64,000 nt of DNA from Natrialba hulunbeirensis JCM 10989. GTDB lineage: Archaea; Halobacteriota; Halobacteria; Halobacteriales; Natrialbaceae. The notes beneath the pieces were generated by a model. The model was not told the DNA's origin. It saw only the letters and a program-made list of their open reading frames with translations, and did not search any database. A program made the position numbers and the translations under genes. Positions 16,737-24,732 of this stretch are shown in pieces. The first letter of the stretch is position 1; every line of letters starts with the position of its first letter. The stretch is taken from positions 173,498-237,497 of the forward strand of contig NZ_AOIM01000035.1 in assembly GCF_000337575.1 (NCBI RefSeq). The letters run 5' to 3'.

Positions 16737-17981
16737 ATGAACGTCGACCGTCGCGGTGTACTCCGTGGCGTCGGCGGCGGGGCGATCGTACTGGCGGGAC
16801 TGGGCGGCGCTGGCAGCGTCAGCGCGCAAGATGCAGTCACAGTCACAGCGGTCTGGACTGACGACGAGGAAGAAGACTTCCTCGCTGTGGTCGACTACGT
16901 CGAGGGCGAGACCGGCGTCGACATCTCGTACGCGCCGCGAGACACCGAAACGCTCCTGACAGAGACGCTGATGGACTACGAGGCCGGCATTGCGACGGCG
17001 GATATTGTCGTGTTGCCGACTGAGGGGCGCGTTCGGCGGGACGGCCAGGCGGGCCACCTCGAACCGGTCGGCGACCTGTGGGACGAAGACGAATACTCGA
17101 CCGAGCATGCGGTCGTCGAGGCGAACGGCGAGGTCTACGCCGCTCCGTTCGGGATGGACCTCAAGCCTGGCTTCTGGTACCGACAGTCGTTCTTCGAGGA
17201 GCACGGACTCGAGGAGCCCGAGGATTACGACGCCTTCCTCGACCTCCTCGACGAGATCGACGGCATCGAAGGCGTCGAGGCACCGCTCGCGTCCGGGAAC
17301 GGCGACGGCTGGCCGCTCAGCGACGTCACGGAGGCGTTTATCCTCCGGCAAGAGGACGGCGCACAGCTCCAGCAGGATCTCATCGAGGGCGACGCCGAGT
17401 TCACCGACGACCGCGTCGTGACGGCCTTCGAGGAACTGCAGGAACTCTTGCAGGCGGGCTACTTCAGCGAAGTCCGCGACTTCGGCATCCAGTACGAGTT
17501 CTTCTGGGAGAACGAGACGCCCCTGTACTTTATGGGGTCGTGGACGCCGACGTTCGGCGCGATCGAGGATCCGGAAGACCTCGACTACTTCATGCTCCCC
17601 GGCACCGATGCGATGGTGACCAGCATCAACTGGTTCACTATTCCTGCGTATACGGACGCGACCGACGCGGCCAGAACCGCTGTCGAGGGTATCATCTCCC
17701 CCGACGGACAGGAGGTCTGGACCGAACGCGGTGGCTTCGTTCCGTCCTCGCTCGAGGTGCCGGCGGACGCCTTCGATATCGACATCATGCAGGACCTGTC
17801 CGAACACGCGGACGAGGTCGATCTCGTCCCCGACCTCGACGACGCGGTCGGTGATCCGTTCCAGGCCGAATTCTGGTCACAGCTTCTCGGCCTCTGGGCC
17901 GAACCGGACCAGGACGTTACCGGCATCACCGAGTCGCTCGACGGTGTCCTGCAAGAAACCGTCCAGGAGGACGGCCCGTAG
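16737..17981 (+). CDS. sugar-type ABC transporter substrate-binding protein, Tat-exported
   Basis: MNVDRRGVLRGVGGGAIVLAG is a Tat signal, cleaved near SVSAQ. Notably there is no lipobox cysteine, unlike most haloarchaeal binding proteins. The mature part resembles solute-binding family 1 (maltose/multiple-sugar type): APFGMDLKPGFWYRQSFFEEHGLEEPEDYDAF, FMGSWTPTFG and a helical C-terminus. ATG at 16737 is preferred over 16722 because GGGAG at 16724-16728 lies 8 bases before it. The next gene begins 2 bases after the stop. It converges on the minus-strand permease/ATPase operon that presumably completes the importer. Which sugar is bound is not known. Confidence 0.85.
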   Translation: MNVDRRGVLRGVGGGAIVLAGLGGAGSVSAQDAVTVTAVWTDDEEEDFLAVVDYVEGETGVDISYAPRDTETLLTETLMDYEAGIATADIVVLPTEGRVRRDGQAGHLEPVGDLWDEDEYSTEHAVVEANGEVYAAPFGMDLKPGFWYRQSFFEEHGLEEPEDYDAFLDLLDEIDGIEGVEAPLASGNGDGWPLSDVTEAFILRQEDGAQLQQDLIEGDAEFTDDRVVTAFEELQELLQAGYFSEVRDFGIQYEFFWENETPLYFMGSWTPTFGAIEDPEDLDYFMLPGTDAMVTSINWFTIPAYTDATDAARTAVEGIISPDGQEVWTERGGFVPSSLEVPADAFDIDIMQDLSEHADEVDLVPDLDDAVGDPFQAEFWSQLLGLWAEPDQDVTGITESLDGVLQETVQEDGP

Positions 17982-17982
17982 C

Positions 17983-18453
17983 GTGTCGAAACTCGAGACC
18001 GACGGCGGTACCGACGCTGACACCGACACCGACACCAATACCACCGCCAACGCCAACACCAACACTAACACCGACACTGGCACACCCACCACAGGTACCA
18101 CTACCGAAGGTCCCAACAGCAGCGGGAACGCCCTCGGTCTCGAGAGCGGACGTAACAACAAGGCCGGACGCGACGCTCACAACGGCGGGGTACTCGAGTC
18201 CATCCAGATCGTCGGCCAGGAAATCCGGCGCAGCAGTGCTAACGCCGTCGCGGTCGATCTGCTGTACGTGTTCACCATCGGCTTTTTTGCGAGTCTCTCA
18301 ATTCGCGGGTTCTGGCCGGCGCTGATTGCGGCCTTCCCGATCGCGGTGTTGCTCGGGTTCGCCTGGCTCTCCTCGCGGCTGTTTTTCCTGACGAACGTGC
18401 TCGCAATCGTCGTTGCGATCGCAGCAACGAGGATGGGGTTGTTGCCGCTGTGA
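17983..18453 (+). CDS. small membrane protein co-transcribed with binding protein
   Basis: The gene starts with GTG one base after the preceding stop codon, with AGGAGG at 17965-17970 as a ribosome site. The first 50 residues are a Thr/Asp/Asn low-complexity run (TDADTDTDTNTTANANTNTN). The C-terminal half has two to three hydrophobic segments (VDLLYVFTIGFFASLSI, ALIAAFPIAVLLGFAWL, NVLAIVVAIAATRMGLL). No family is recognised. Position suggests a partner of the binding protein, perhaps a membrane dock for a protein without a lipid anchor; that is inference. An unrelated reading frame overlaps but has no start context. Confidence 0.6.
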   Translation: MSKLETDGGTDADTDTDTNTTANANTNTNTDTGTPTTGTTTEGPNSSGNALGLESGRNNKAGRDAHNGGVLESIQIVGQEIRRSSANAVAVDLLYVFTIGFFASLSIRGFWPALIAAFPIAVLLGFAWLSSRLFFLTNVLAIVVAIAATRMGLLPL

Positions 18454-18528
18454 ACTGCTGAAACGGGGAACGCTATCTGGGTTGCCGAAACTGGATGCCG
18501 TGGTCGTGTTGATGGCGACCTCCCACTG

Positions 18529-19509
18529 TCAGTCCGCGACCGCGGCCACCATCCCTCGCTTGTAGTACCGTTCTAACAGCAAGAATAGGATCACCGGCAC
18601 GGCCATCGTCATGATCGAGCCGGCGGCGATCATCCCCCACTCGACCTGTACGCGTCCGGTCATCAGCGGGAGCACCTGCGGCGCGAGGTAGAGCTCCGGC
18701 GAGCGCATGAATACCAGCGGGAAAAAGAAGGCGTTCCAGACCCAGGTGAACTGAATCACCGCCACCGAGACGAGCGCGGGTGTCGACAGCGGCAGGATGA
18801 TCGTCCGGAAGATCTGGTACCGCGAGGCCCCGTCGATCCGCGCGGCCTCCTCGAGTTCCTCCGGAATCCCGAGCAGATAGTTACGCAGGAAGAGGACGAC
18901 CCAGCCCAGTCCCCAGCCGATGTGGATCAGGATCAGCCCCATGTAGGTGTCGAACAGCCCGAACTCGTGCAGTGCATTGTAGTTCCCCATCGCAACGAGC
19001 TCGGGCGGCGCGGCCATCACCAGTAGTATCAGGAAAAAGAGCGTCGTCTTCAAGGGGAACTCGAATCTGGCGAACGGGTAGGCCGCCATCACGCCGAGGA
19101 GCATCACGATGAGCACTGCCGGAATCGTGACGATGAACGTGTTTCGCAGCGCCCGGCCCATCGGTGCAGTGCTGTAGTCCCATGCCTGGTAGTAGTTCTC
19201 GAGTGTGAACGTCATTCCCTCGACGTGCCACCAGCCGCCGATAATCTCTGAGAGGGGCCGGAACGAGGCCATAAACAGGCCGATGAAGGGAACGATCCAG
19301 AGAACCGCGACGGCGATCGCAACGAGATACGTGAGCGCACGCTTACTCGTAGGGATCGTCTCGTTGAGCCGGGTCTGCCAGTCGAGATCGGCCTCGGGTG
19401 CCGTCTCGGGGATCTCTTCGGTTCGCAGGTATCGGGTACGGTCGTGGTCGTTGACTGTGTCTGCTCCCGCGTCGATGCCGGTCGGGTTGAGTGGATCGTC
19501 GTCTGTCAT
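18529..19509 (-). CDS. ABC transporter permease, sugar importer (MalG type)
   Basis: The ATG at 19509 (MTDDDPLNPTG) lies 5 bases after the stop of the partner permease, which fixes the start. After an acidic N-terminal tail there are six membrane helices and the permease EAA loop (EELEEAARIDGASRYQIFRTIILPLSTPAL, about residues 217-246) that docks on the ATPase. It matches the MalG/UgpE-type carbohydrate permease family. It is the third gene of the minus-strand operon ATPase, permease 1, permease 2. Confidence 0.9.
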   Translation of the reverse strand: MTDDDPLNPTGIDAGADTVNDHDRTRYLRTEEIPETAPEADLDWQTRLNETIPTSKRALTYLVAIAVAVLWIVPFIGLFMASFRPLSEIIGGWWHVEGMTFTLENYYQAWDYSTAPMGRALRNTFIVTIPAVLIVMLLGVMAAYPFARFEFPLKTTLFFLILLVMAAPPELVAMGNYNALHEFGLFDTYMGLILIHIGWGLGWVVLFLRNYLLGIPEELEEAARIDGASRYQIFRTIILPLSTPALVSVAVIQFTWVWNAFFFPLVFMRSPELYLAPQVLPLMTGRVQVEWGMIAAGSIMTMAVPVILFLLLERYYKRGMVAAVAD

Positions 19510-19514
19510 TGGGA

Positions 19515-20474
19515 TCACCGCATGCGTGCGATGTAGAGCGCGAGTGGGGCGACGATGAACAGTTGCAGCAGCGCCACGACCATCGCCATGCCGTAGTCGA
19601 TCTGCGGGCGGAACGCGGCCCGATACACTTCGATGCCGAGCACGGAGTAGGCGTGATTCGGACCGCCTGCAGCACCGCCGGCCGCGTAGACGATGTCGAA
19701 CATCCGCATCACCCAGATGATGCCCATGATGACGACGACCGCGGTCACCGGCTTGACGAGCGGCCAGATGATGTCCCAGAACCGTCGCCACGCGTTAGCA
19801 CCGTCGACCTTGGCTGATTCGATCAGTGATGGGTCGATAGCGGACAGCGCCGAACTGTACAGGAGCATACTGAAACCGGTGTGGACCCAGATGCCGCCTG
19901 CAATAAGCGCGTAGATCGCCACCTGCGGCGACTGGGTCCAGTTGCGGACCAGGTGTCCCTGACCGATCACCCGCAGGAACTCGTTGAAGATGCCTGCTTG
20001 TGGGTCGTAGACGAACATGAGCACCAGACCGATGACGATTGGCGGGACGGTAAACCCCGCAAAGACCATCGACCGCAGGATACGCCGTCCCTTCAGATCG
20101 GCGAACAACAGCGCGAGCGCCAGACCGAGGAACGTACTGGCCGGGACGTGGAGGACCACCCAGAGGAGGTTGTGCGTGAGCGCCCCCATCGGGTACTGGA
20201 ACTCCCGCATGTTCGACCAGTTGACGATGAGCGGGTCAGTGAGCGACCGAATCCAGTTGTCGAAGCCGACGAAGTGCTCCATCGTGAACGTGTCCCACGA
20301 ATAGAAGCTCCCGATCGCAGAGTAGACGATCGGGGCGACGGAGAAGATGGTAAAGAGCGTCAGCCCGGGAATCAAAAAGACAGCAATCGCGATCGCTTTG
20401 TCTCGGTCGACGGCCAGTCCGTCTGCTCGGTCGGTGTCTGCGGTGACCGCGTCGAAGTGGTCTCGGAGGCTCAT
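19515..20474 (-). CDS. ABC transporter permease, sugar importer (MalF/UgpA type)
   Basis: The 319-residue protein has six membrane helices and an EAA loop (IDPSLIESAKVDGANAWRRFWDIIWPLVKPV, about residues 213-243). LIPGLTLFTIFSVAPIVYSAIGSFYSWD at the N-terminus is typical of MalF/UgpA permeases without the large periplasmic loop. It pairs with the MalG-type protein encoded 5 bases downstream. The ATPase gene lies 21 bases upstream. Confidence 0.9.
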   Translation of the reverse strand: MSLRDHFDAVTADTDRADGLAVDRDKAIAIAVFLIPGLTLFTIFSVAPIVYSAIGSFYSWDTFTMEHFVGFDNWIRSLTDPLIVNWSNMREFQYPMGALTHNLLWVVLHVPASTFLGLALALLFADLKGRRILRSMVFAGFTVPPIVIGLVLMFVYDPQAGIFNEFLRVIGQGHLVRNWTQSPQVAIYALIAGGIWVHTGFSMLLYSSALSAIDPSLIESAKVDGANAWRRFWDIIWPLVKPVTAVVVIMGIIWVMRMFDIVYAAGGAAGGPNHAYSVLGIEVYRAAFRPQIDYGMAMVVALLQLFIVAPLALYIARMR

Positions 20475-20495
20475 AGCTCGGGTTTCTGTGTTCCG

Positions 20496-21641
20496 TTAGT
20501 TGACCAGTTCGCCGTTCTCGTCGTACAGGTAGGCGTCATCGTCGTCGAACGTGAGGTAGACGCGCTCATCGCGCGAGACGGTTCCGTCGGCTAGCTTTGC
20601 GTTCACGAGCTGGTCGTTGACCGTGACGTTGACGAGGACGTACTCGCCGAGCGGTTCGACGGTGTCGACCCGCCCTTCGATCACGTTTCCGGCTGTCGGC
20701 CGCGAGGTCGTGATGGTCAGGTCCTCCGGACGAACTCCCAGTGCGACCTCACCCTGGACGTCACTCGTCACCACGCTAGCAGTGTCGCCGTCCCCCGGAG
20801 CCGCCGTGCTGCCCTCGTCGTCGACTGTATCGCCGACTCGCAGTACGTCGTCTAGCTCGACGGCCCCTGCTTCGCCGAAGTCGATCGAGCCGTTTCGTCG
20901 CGTCCCCTCGAACAGGTTCATCGGCGGCGAACCGATAAACCGGGCCACCCACGCCGTCCGCGGACGCTCGTATAGCTCCTGTGGCGGCGCGACCTGCTGG
21001 ATCGTCCCCCGGTTCATCACCACGACCCGATCGGCCATGCTCATCGCCTCCTCCTGGTTGTGGGTCACGTAGACGGTCGTGATGTCGAGCTCGTTCTGGA
21101 GCCGCTTCAGCTCGACGCGCATCTCCTGGCGGAGCTTCGCGTCGAGATTCGAGAGCGGTTCGTCGAGCAGAAACACCGACGGTTCTCTGATAATCGCCCG
21201 CGCGAGCGCCACCCGCTGGCGCTGTCCACCCGACAGCGCTGCCGGTTTCTTTCCGACCTGGTCTTCGATGTGCAACAGCGTGGTGACCTCCTCGACCTTC
21301 CGGTCGCGCTCGTCGGGCGGAACGCCCCGAACCCGCAGCGGGTAGCCAATGTTCTCCGCGACCGTCATATGCGGATACAACGCGTAGTTCTGGAACACCA
21401 TCGCCACGTTCCGACTGCTCGGTGAGCGCCCGTCCACCCGCTCGTCATCGAAGTAGATCACTCCCTCGGAGGGCTGCTCGAGTCCCGCAATCAACCGCAG
21501 CGCGGTTGTCTTCCCACAGCCCGACGGACCGAGAAACACCAGAAACTCGCCGTCGACCACCTCGAGCGTTAGCCGGTAGTTCGCGATGGTTTGCCCACCG
21601 TCGAAGTACTTGCTAACGTCTTCCATGACAATCGATGTCAT
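20496..21641 (-). CDS. sugar ABC transporter ATPase (MalK/UgpC/MsmX type)
   Basis: The 381-residue protein has Walker A GPSGCGKT (residues 38-45), Q-loop in VFQNYALYPHMTV, signature LSGGQRQR (about 137), Walker B VFLLDEPLSNLDAKLR and the switch His in VYVTHNQEEAM. The C-terminal regulatory OB domain after residue 235 (RFIGSPPMNLFEG, ALGVRPEDL) is that of MalK/MsmX proteins. It powers the two permeases that follow. ATTAATGG about 30 bases upstream of the ATG is a likely TATA element, so the operon seems to start here. Confidence 0.92.
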   Translation of the reverse strand: MTSIVMEDVSKYFDGGQTIANYRLTLEVVDGEFLVFLGPSGCGKTTALRLIAGLEQPSEGVIYFDDERVDGRSPSSRNVAMVFQNYALYPHMTVAENIGYPLRVRGVPPDERDRKVEEVTTLLHIEDQVGKKPAALSGGQRQRVALARAIIREPSVFLLDEPLSNLDAKLRQEMRVELKRLQNELDITTVYVTHNQEEAMSMADRVVVMNRGTIQQVAPPQELYERPRTAWVARFIGSPPMNLFEGTRRNGSIDFGEAGAVELDDVLRVGDTVDDEGSTAAPGDGDTASVVTSDVQGEVALGVRPEDLTITTSRPTAGNVIEGRVDTVEPLGEYVLVNVTVNDQLVNAKLADGTVSRDERVYLTFDDDDAYLYDENGELVN

Positions 21642-21832
21642 TAGGGAATACGTACGCGCGAGTCATCCATTAATCCCGAACCTACCAGCACGGGTGTTGA
21701 TACGTCTAAATACCGGAGTGTTGCTGTGAAGATAGCATGTGTGAGTAGTCACTGAAACTCCGTTGTCTCCACGATTGCGGCGGGTCCCCGTCCCGCTCCA
21801 GAGACCAATCACCGGTCAAATCAATCCACTCG

Positions 21833-22258
21833 CTACTCGAGACACTCCGTTCCGTCATGCCGCGTCAAAATGGATGGCACCTCGTCAGGTTCGACCCACA
21901 CCTGCACGGTGATACATCCGTTACCGTGTTTATCTGCAATATTGCTCTCGCGGGTCGTCTCGCCGATCGCAGTTCGGACGACGAACTCGCCAGGCTCCGT
22001 CGGTAGGTCCACGTCTACTTCCATGCCACCCGTCAGACTCCCCTCCGCCGCATCGATTTCGTGTGTCGCTGCATGGAGAATCTCGCCGTCGTACTCGAGT
22101 TCCAACTCGAGTGTCTGTGCCTCTTCGATCGTATTGTCTATCAGAACCTCTTCGACGACGACGGCTGGGTCTTCGTCGTCTGCGGCGGGTAGTGAGAGAC
22201 AGCCAGTGAGGAGCACCGCCGTGCTGGCAGTCGCCTGCAGGAACTGTCGCCGATTCAT
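21833..22258 (-). CDS. Tat-exported lipoprotein, 141 aa
   Basis: MNRRQFLQATASTAVLLTGC combines a Tat twin arginine with a lipobox ending at Cys20, so the protein should be lipid-anchored outside the membrane. The rest is a beta-rich domain (EAQTLELELEYDGEILH, GEFVVRTAIGE, NGCITVQVWVEPDEVPSIL) of the kind seen in small haloarchaeal lipoproteins. ATG at 22258 is chosen because the signal begins there; the longer open frame upstream is not protein-like. Function unknown. Confidence 0.78.
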   Translation of the reverse strand: MNRRQFLQATASTAVLLTGCLSLPAADDEDPAVVVEEVLIDNTIEEAQTLELELEYDGEILHAATHEIDAAEGSLTGGMEVDVDLPTEPGEFVVRTAIGETTRESNIADKHGNGCITVQVWVEPDEVPSILTRHDGTECLE

Positions 22259-22617
22259 TAGATCACTGTTACCGATGCTTGTGAAAATAGTTGCCATCCT
22301 TCCATGTGGCCATCCGTTCCGAACGCCGCCACGCGGCGAGAGGGAGAGCCACCGCCAGTACGACACTTCGCGGGCCTTACACTGGACAACCCGTTCGATT
22401 GTGGACGGCCGGTAAGATCGCGTCGCTCCCAACCGGGATAGTTGGGTTGGTGGTGGTGGGTGCTCGAGTAGGAATTGCGTCGACATCGGTTTCACCTCCC
22501 AGATCCGTTCGAACAGATACGGTCGCTCTCGTTCTACTCGAGTACTGCGGTTTTCACAGTTTAGAATCCGTCGCCGTCAGTTTCTACACCCGTTCGCTCC
22601 GCTCACGGTTTGAAATA

Positions 22618-22756
22618 TGCCGCCTCCCGAATTATGAACAACGTCCAGAAATGCTCGCTTTGCTGCGCCTTTCTGGTCTCGTTTAAATCCGATCGGATAT
22701 CATTTTTGGCGTTCACGAACGACTCGCTACGCTCGTCGTCTTGTTCACGCCAAAAG
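22618..22756 (-). repeat. tRNA-Phe tail unit: tRNA 3'-end fragment plus hairpins
   Basis: TGCCGCCTCCCG, the complement of the tRNA-Phe 3' end (22757-22768), recurs at 22618-22629 and is followed in both places by a TGAAC a few bases on. Between the copies, TTTTGGCGT (22704-22712) pairs with ACGCCAAAA (22747-22755), and CCAGAAA/TTTCTGG forms a second stem near 22646-22677. The loops contain CTCGCTACGCTCG-like and CTCGCTTTGCTGCG-like sequence. The rest of 22259-22617 shows no gene. Confidence 0.75.
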
Positions 22757-22830
22757 TGCCGCCTCCCGGATTTGAACCGGGGACAGCTCGATCTTCAGTC
22801 GAGTGCTCTCCCAGTCTGAGCTAAGGCGGC
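22757..22830 (-). tRNA. tRNA-Phe (anticodon GAA)
   Basis: On the minus strand GCCGCCT pairs with AGGCGGC. The D arm is standard, the anticodon stem CTCGA/TCGAG encloses CTGAAGA with anticodon GAA, and the T arm is CCCCGGTTCAAATCCGGG. The discriminator base is A. CCA is not encoded. Length 74 bases. Confidence 0.95.
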
Positions 22831-23055
22831 TCGCACTCGTAGTTCAGGCCATGGTATAAAAAAGGATTTCGAATTGCATCCGGCCGTTACGTGACTTTCC
22901 TGACACCCATCACCGGCTTGCAGACCTCACTGGTAGGCACTCTCACCAACTGTAATGGCGGGACTACGCCCCGAGAAATCTCGGTGTAACGGCCGTCTGT
23001 TGGATATACAGATATTCAAGACACGTTTTTCCGCACTCGACGGTAATATCGTGTT

Positions 23056-23502
23056 ATGGGGGCACTTACCTCGAGCCAATCAGACTACGAACTCTCGGCG
23101 GATACTATCCTCGAGTTACTGGCCAACCGTCGGCGTCGGTACCTCCTGTACGCCCTTCGGGGACAGGACGGCCCGATAGAACTCTCGACACTCGCAGAGC
23201 AAGTCGCCGGCTGGGAACACGACGTCCCGCCTGAGGAGGTCGCAAAGAACGAATACAAGAGCGTCTACGTCTCGTCCGTCCAGTGTCACGTCCCGAAACT
23301 GGCGGACGCTGGCGTCGTCGACCACGACGAGGACAACCACACCGTCGTCCTCGCAGACAACTTCGAGCAACTCGAGCCGTACCTTCGTATTGTCGTCAAG
23401 GACGAACCGGAGAACTCAACGCTCCACACGGCGCTCGAACGGGAAGCTGGCGAGGGCTTCTTCAGCCAGATCAGGGAGAACGTCGCGCGACTCAAGCAGT
23501 GA
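23056..23502 (+). CDS. DUF7344 winged-helix transcription regulator
   Basis: The 148-residue protein opens with a winged helix-turn-helix: LSADTILELLANRRRRYLLYALR, then ELSTLAEQVAGWE and VQCHVPKLADAGVVDHDEDNHTVVL for the wing. This layout is that of DUF7344 regulators, common in Halobacteria. The C-terminal tail is helical. The target genes are unknown; it stands alone between tRNA-Phe and tRNA-Val. Its own promoter probably lies within 22990-23050. Confidence 0.8.
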   Translation: MGALTSSQSDYELSADTILELLANRRRRYLLYALRGQDGPIELSTLAEQVAGWEHDVPPEEVAKNEYKSVYVSSVQCHVPKLADAGVVDHDEDNHTVVLADNFEQLEPYLRIVVKDEPENSTLHTALEREAGEGFFSQIRENVARLKQ

Positions 23503-23674
23503 CTACTGCCGATTGAGCAGCGTCCTGGACCCTACCAGCCCCCGTTGACCTCCCGTGACGTACCGTTTTCTCGTCGTTCGTGGCGTGTGTACTCGAGTAA
23601 CTACTGGCTGCAATTTCGTTTCTTTCTGTTACCCAGCGTGCTGTGAGCTATTGCTGGGTGAGTCTCAATGGAGT

Positions 23675-24030
23675 AGAGTTCGGGCGGGTTCGAACCTCGC
23701 CCAGACGGTCGGCCTCACTTCGTTCGGCCGCTGCGACTGGTCTGGCTCGAATCCGCCACTCGCATCACAGTGCCGTCGCTCACGAATTGTTCGCGACAGC
23801 AATAGTGGGCTCGGGCGGGTTCGAACAACGTGAAGACGGTCGATCACTGCGTTCGCTCTGTCTTCCCTCGTTCGAACCGCCACTCGCATACATTTCTCTG
23901 GCTCACCGTTGTTCGCCAGAGAAATGGGCTCGGGCGGGTTCGAACCACGGTCGCAGCAAAGCTGCTCCCTGATTAGAACCCGCCTCGCGCTACGATTCAC
24001 TCCTCACGTTCGTTCGTCGCAGAAACGTAG
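23675..24030 (-). repeat. array of three tRNA-Val tail units with covarying hairpins
   Basis: The complement of the tRNA-Val 3' end (GGGCTCGGGCGGGTTCGAAC) recurs at 23926-23945 and 23807-23826, and in a shorter form at 23680-23696, stepping away from the tRNA at intervals of 106, 119 and 131 bases. Each unit carries two hairpins whose stems differ while loops stay alike. Stem A is CATTTCTCTGGC/GCCAGAGAAATG (23891-23926), TGCCGTCGC/GCGACAGCA (23771-23801) and CTACG/CGTAG (23990-24030). Stem B is CCAGAC/GTCTGG (23701-23745), GAAGAC/GTCTTC (23832-23865) and GCAGC/GCTGC (23953-23965). Loops of stem A share TCAC...GTTC. This fills the 530-base gap. Confidence 0.88.
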
Positions 24031-24104
24031 TGGGCTCGGGCGGGTTCGAACCACCGACCTCGGCCTTGTAAAGGCCGCGTCATAACCAGCTAGACCACGA
24101 GCCC
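24031..24104 (-). tRNA. tRNA-Val (anticodon TAC)
   Basis: On the minus strand GGGCTCG pairs with CGAGCCC. The anticodon stem CGGCC/GGCCG encloses TTTACAA with anticodon TAC. The T arm is GCGGGTTCGAACCCGC, with discriminator A and no encoded CCA. Length 74 bases. Three partial copies of its 3' end lie downstream. Confidence 0.95.
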
Positions 24105-24164
24105 GCATCCGGAACAAGACACCCCGTCCGAATAACCTTTACTTTCTCGCGTCGCATCGCCGGT

Positions 24165-24656
24165 ATGGTTCTCGAGCGGGTCTGGAAAAGCCTGCTTGCC
24201 GTCGCCGCACTCTTGCTCATCGGCGCGCTGACCCTCCAGATCGGGCTCATCGCTGCACCGTGGGCGGACGACACCCGAACCCTCCACGTGCTCGACGAGG
24301 ACGGCGACCCCAAAGCGACCATCGAGGTCGAACTCGCGGATACGGCAATGGAGCGCTACACCGGCCTGAGCGACCACGACTCGCTGGCGGACGGTGAGGG
24401 AATGCTGTTCATCCATGCAAGCGAAGGCGAACGAACCTACGTCATGCGAGACATGGACTTCGACATCGACATCATCTTCATCGATGCTGACCGCGAAATC
24501 ACGTCGATCGAACACGCCCGCGCACCCGAACCCGGCGAAGATGGCGAGGCACTCGAGTACACCGGCCAGGGTGAGTGGGTGCTCGAAGTGCCACGGGGCT
24601 ATGCGAACCAGACTGGGATGGAACCGGGGGATGAGGTTGCACTCGGTGAGGAGTGA
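24165..24656 (+). CDS. DUF192-family protein, membrane-anchored
   Basis: A single N-terminal membrane helix (SLLAVAALLLIGALTLQIGLI) is followed by a DUF192 domain from about residue 45: VELADTAMERYTGLSDHDSLADGEGMLFIH, then MRDMDFDIDIIFIDADREI and VLEVPRGYANQTGMEPGD. These are the conserved blocks of this small beta-barrel family. The domain faces outside the cell. Its biochemical role is unknown. It stands 61 bases from the divergent tRNA-Val. Confidence 0.88.
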   Translation: MVLERVWKSLLAVAALLLIGALTLQIGLIAAPWADDTRTLHVLDEDGDPKATIEVELADTAMERYTGLSDHDSLADGEGMLFIHASEGERTYVMRDMDFDIDIIFIDADREITSIEHARAPEPGEDGEALEYTGQGEWVLEVPRGYANQTGMEPGDEVALGEE

Positions 24657-24732
24657 TCCCCGAACCGATGTGATCTGATGTGTTTCGATTCGTAGCAAAC
24701 CCTTATTGCCAGTCGGCTCACAGGTGGGTATA

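Noticed and set aside
18001-18110. Non-coding simple repeat (ACCGACACC type)
   Set aside because: It is in frame with the GTG-started membrane protein and reads as a Thr/Asp linker, so it is treated as coding.
23675-24030. Pseudo-tRNA genes or CRISPR-like array downstream of tRNA-Val
   Set aside because: Copies include only the T arm and acceptor strand, never a D arm or anticodon arm, and intervals are not spacer-like because they hold paired stems.
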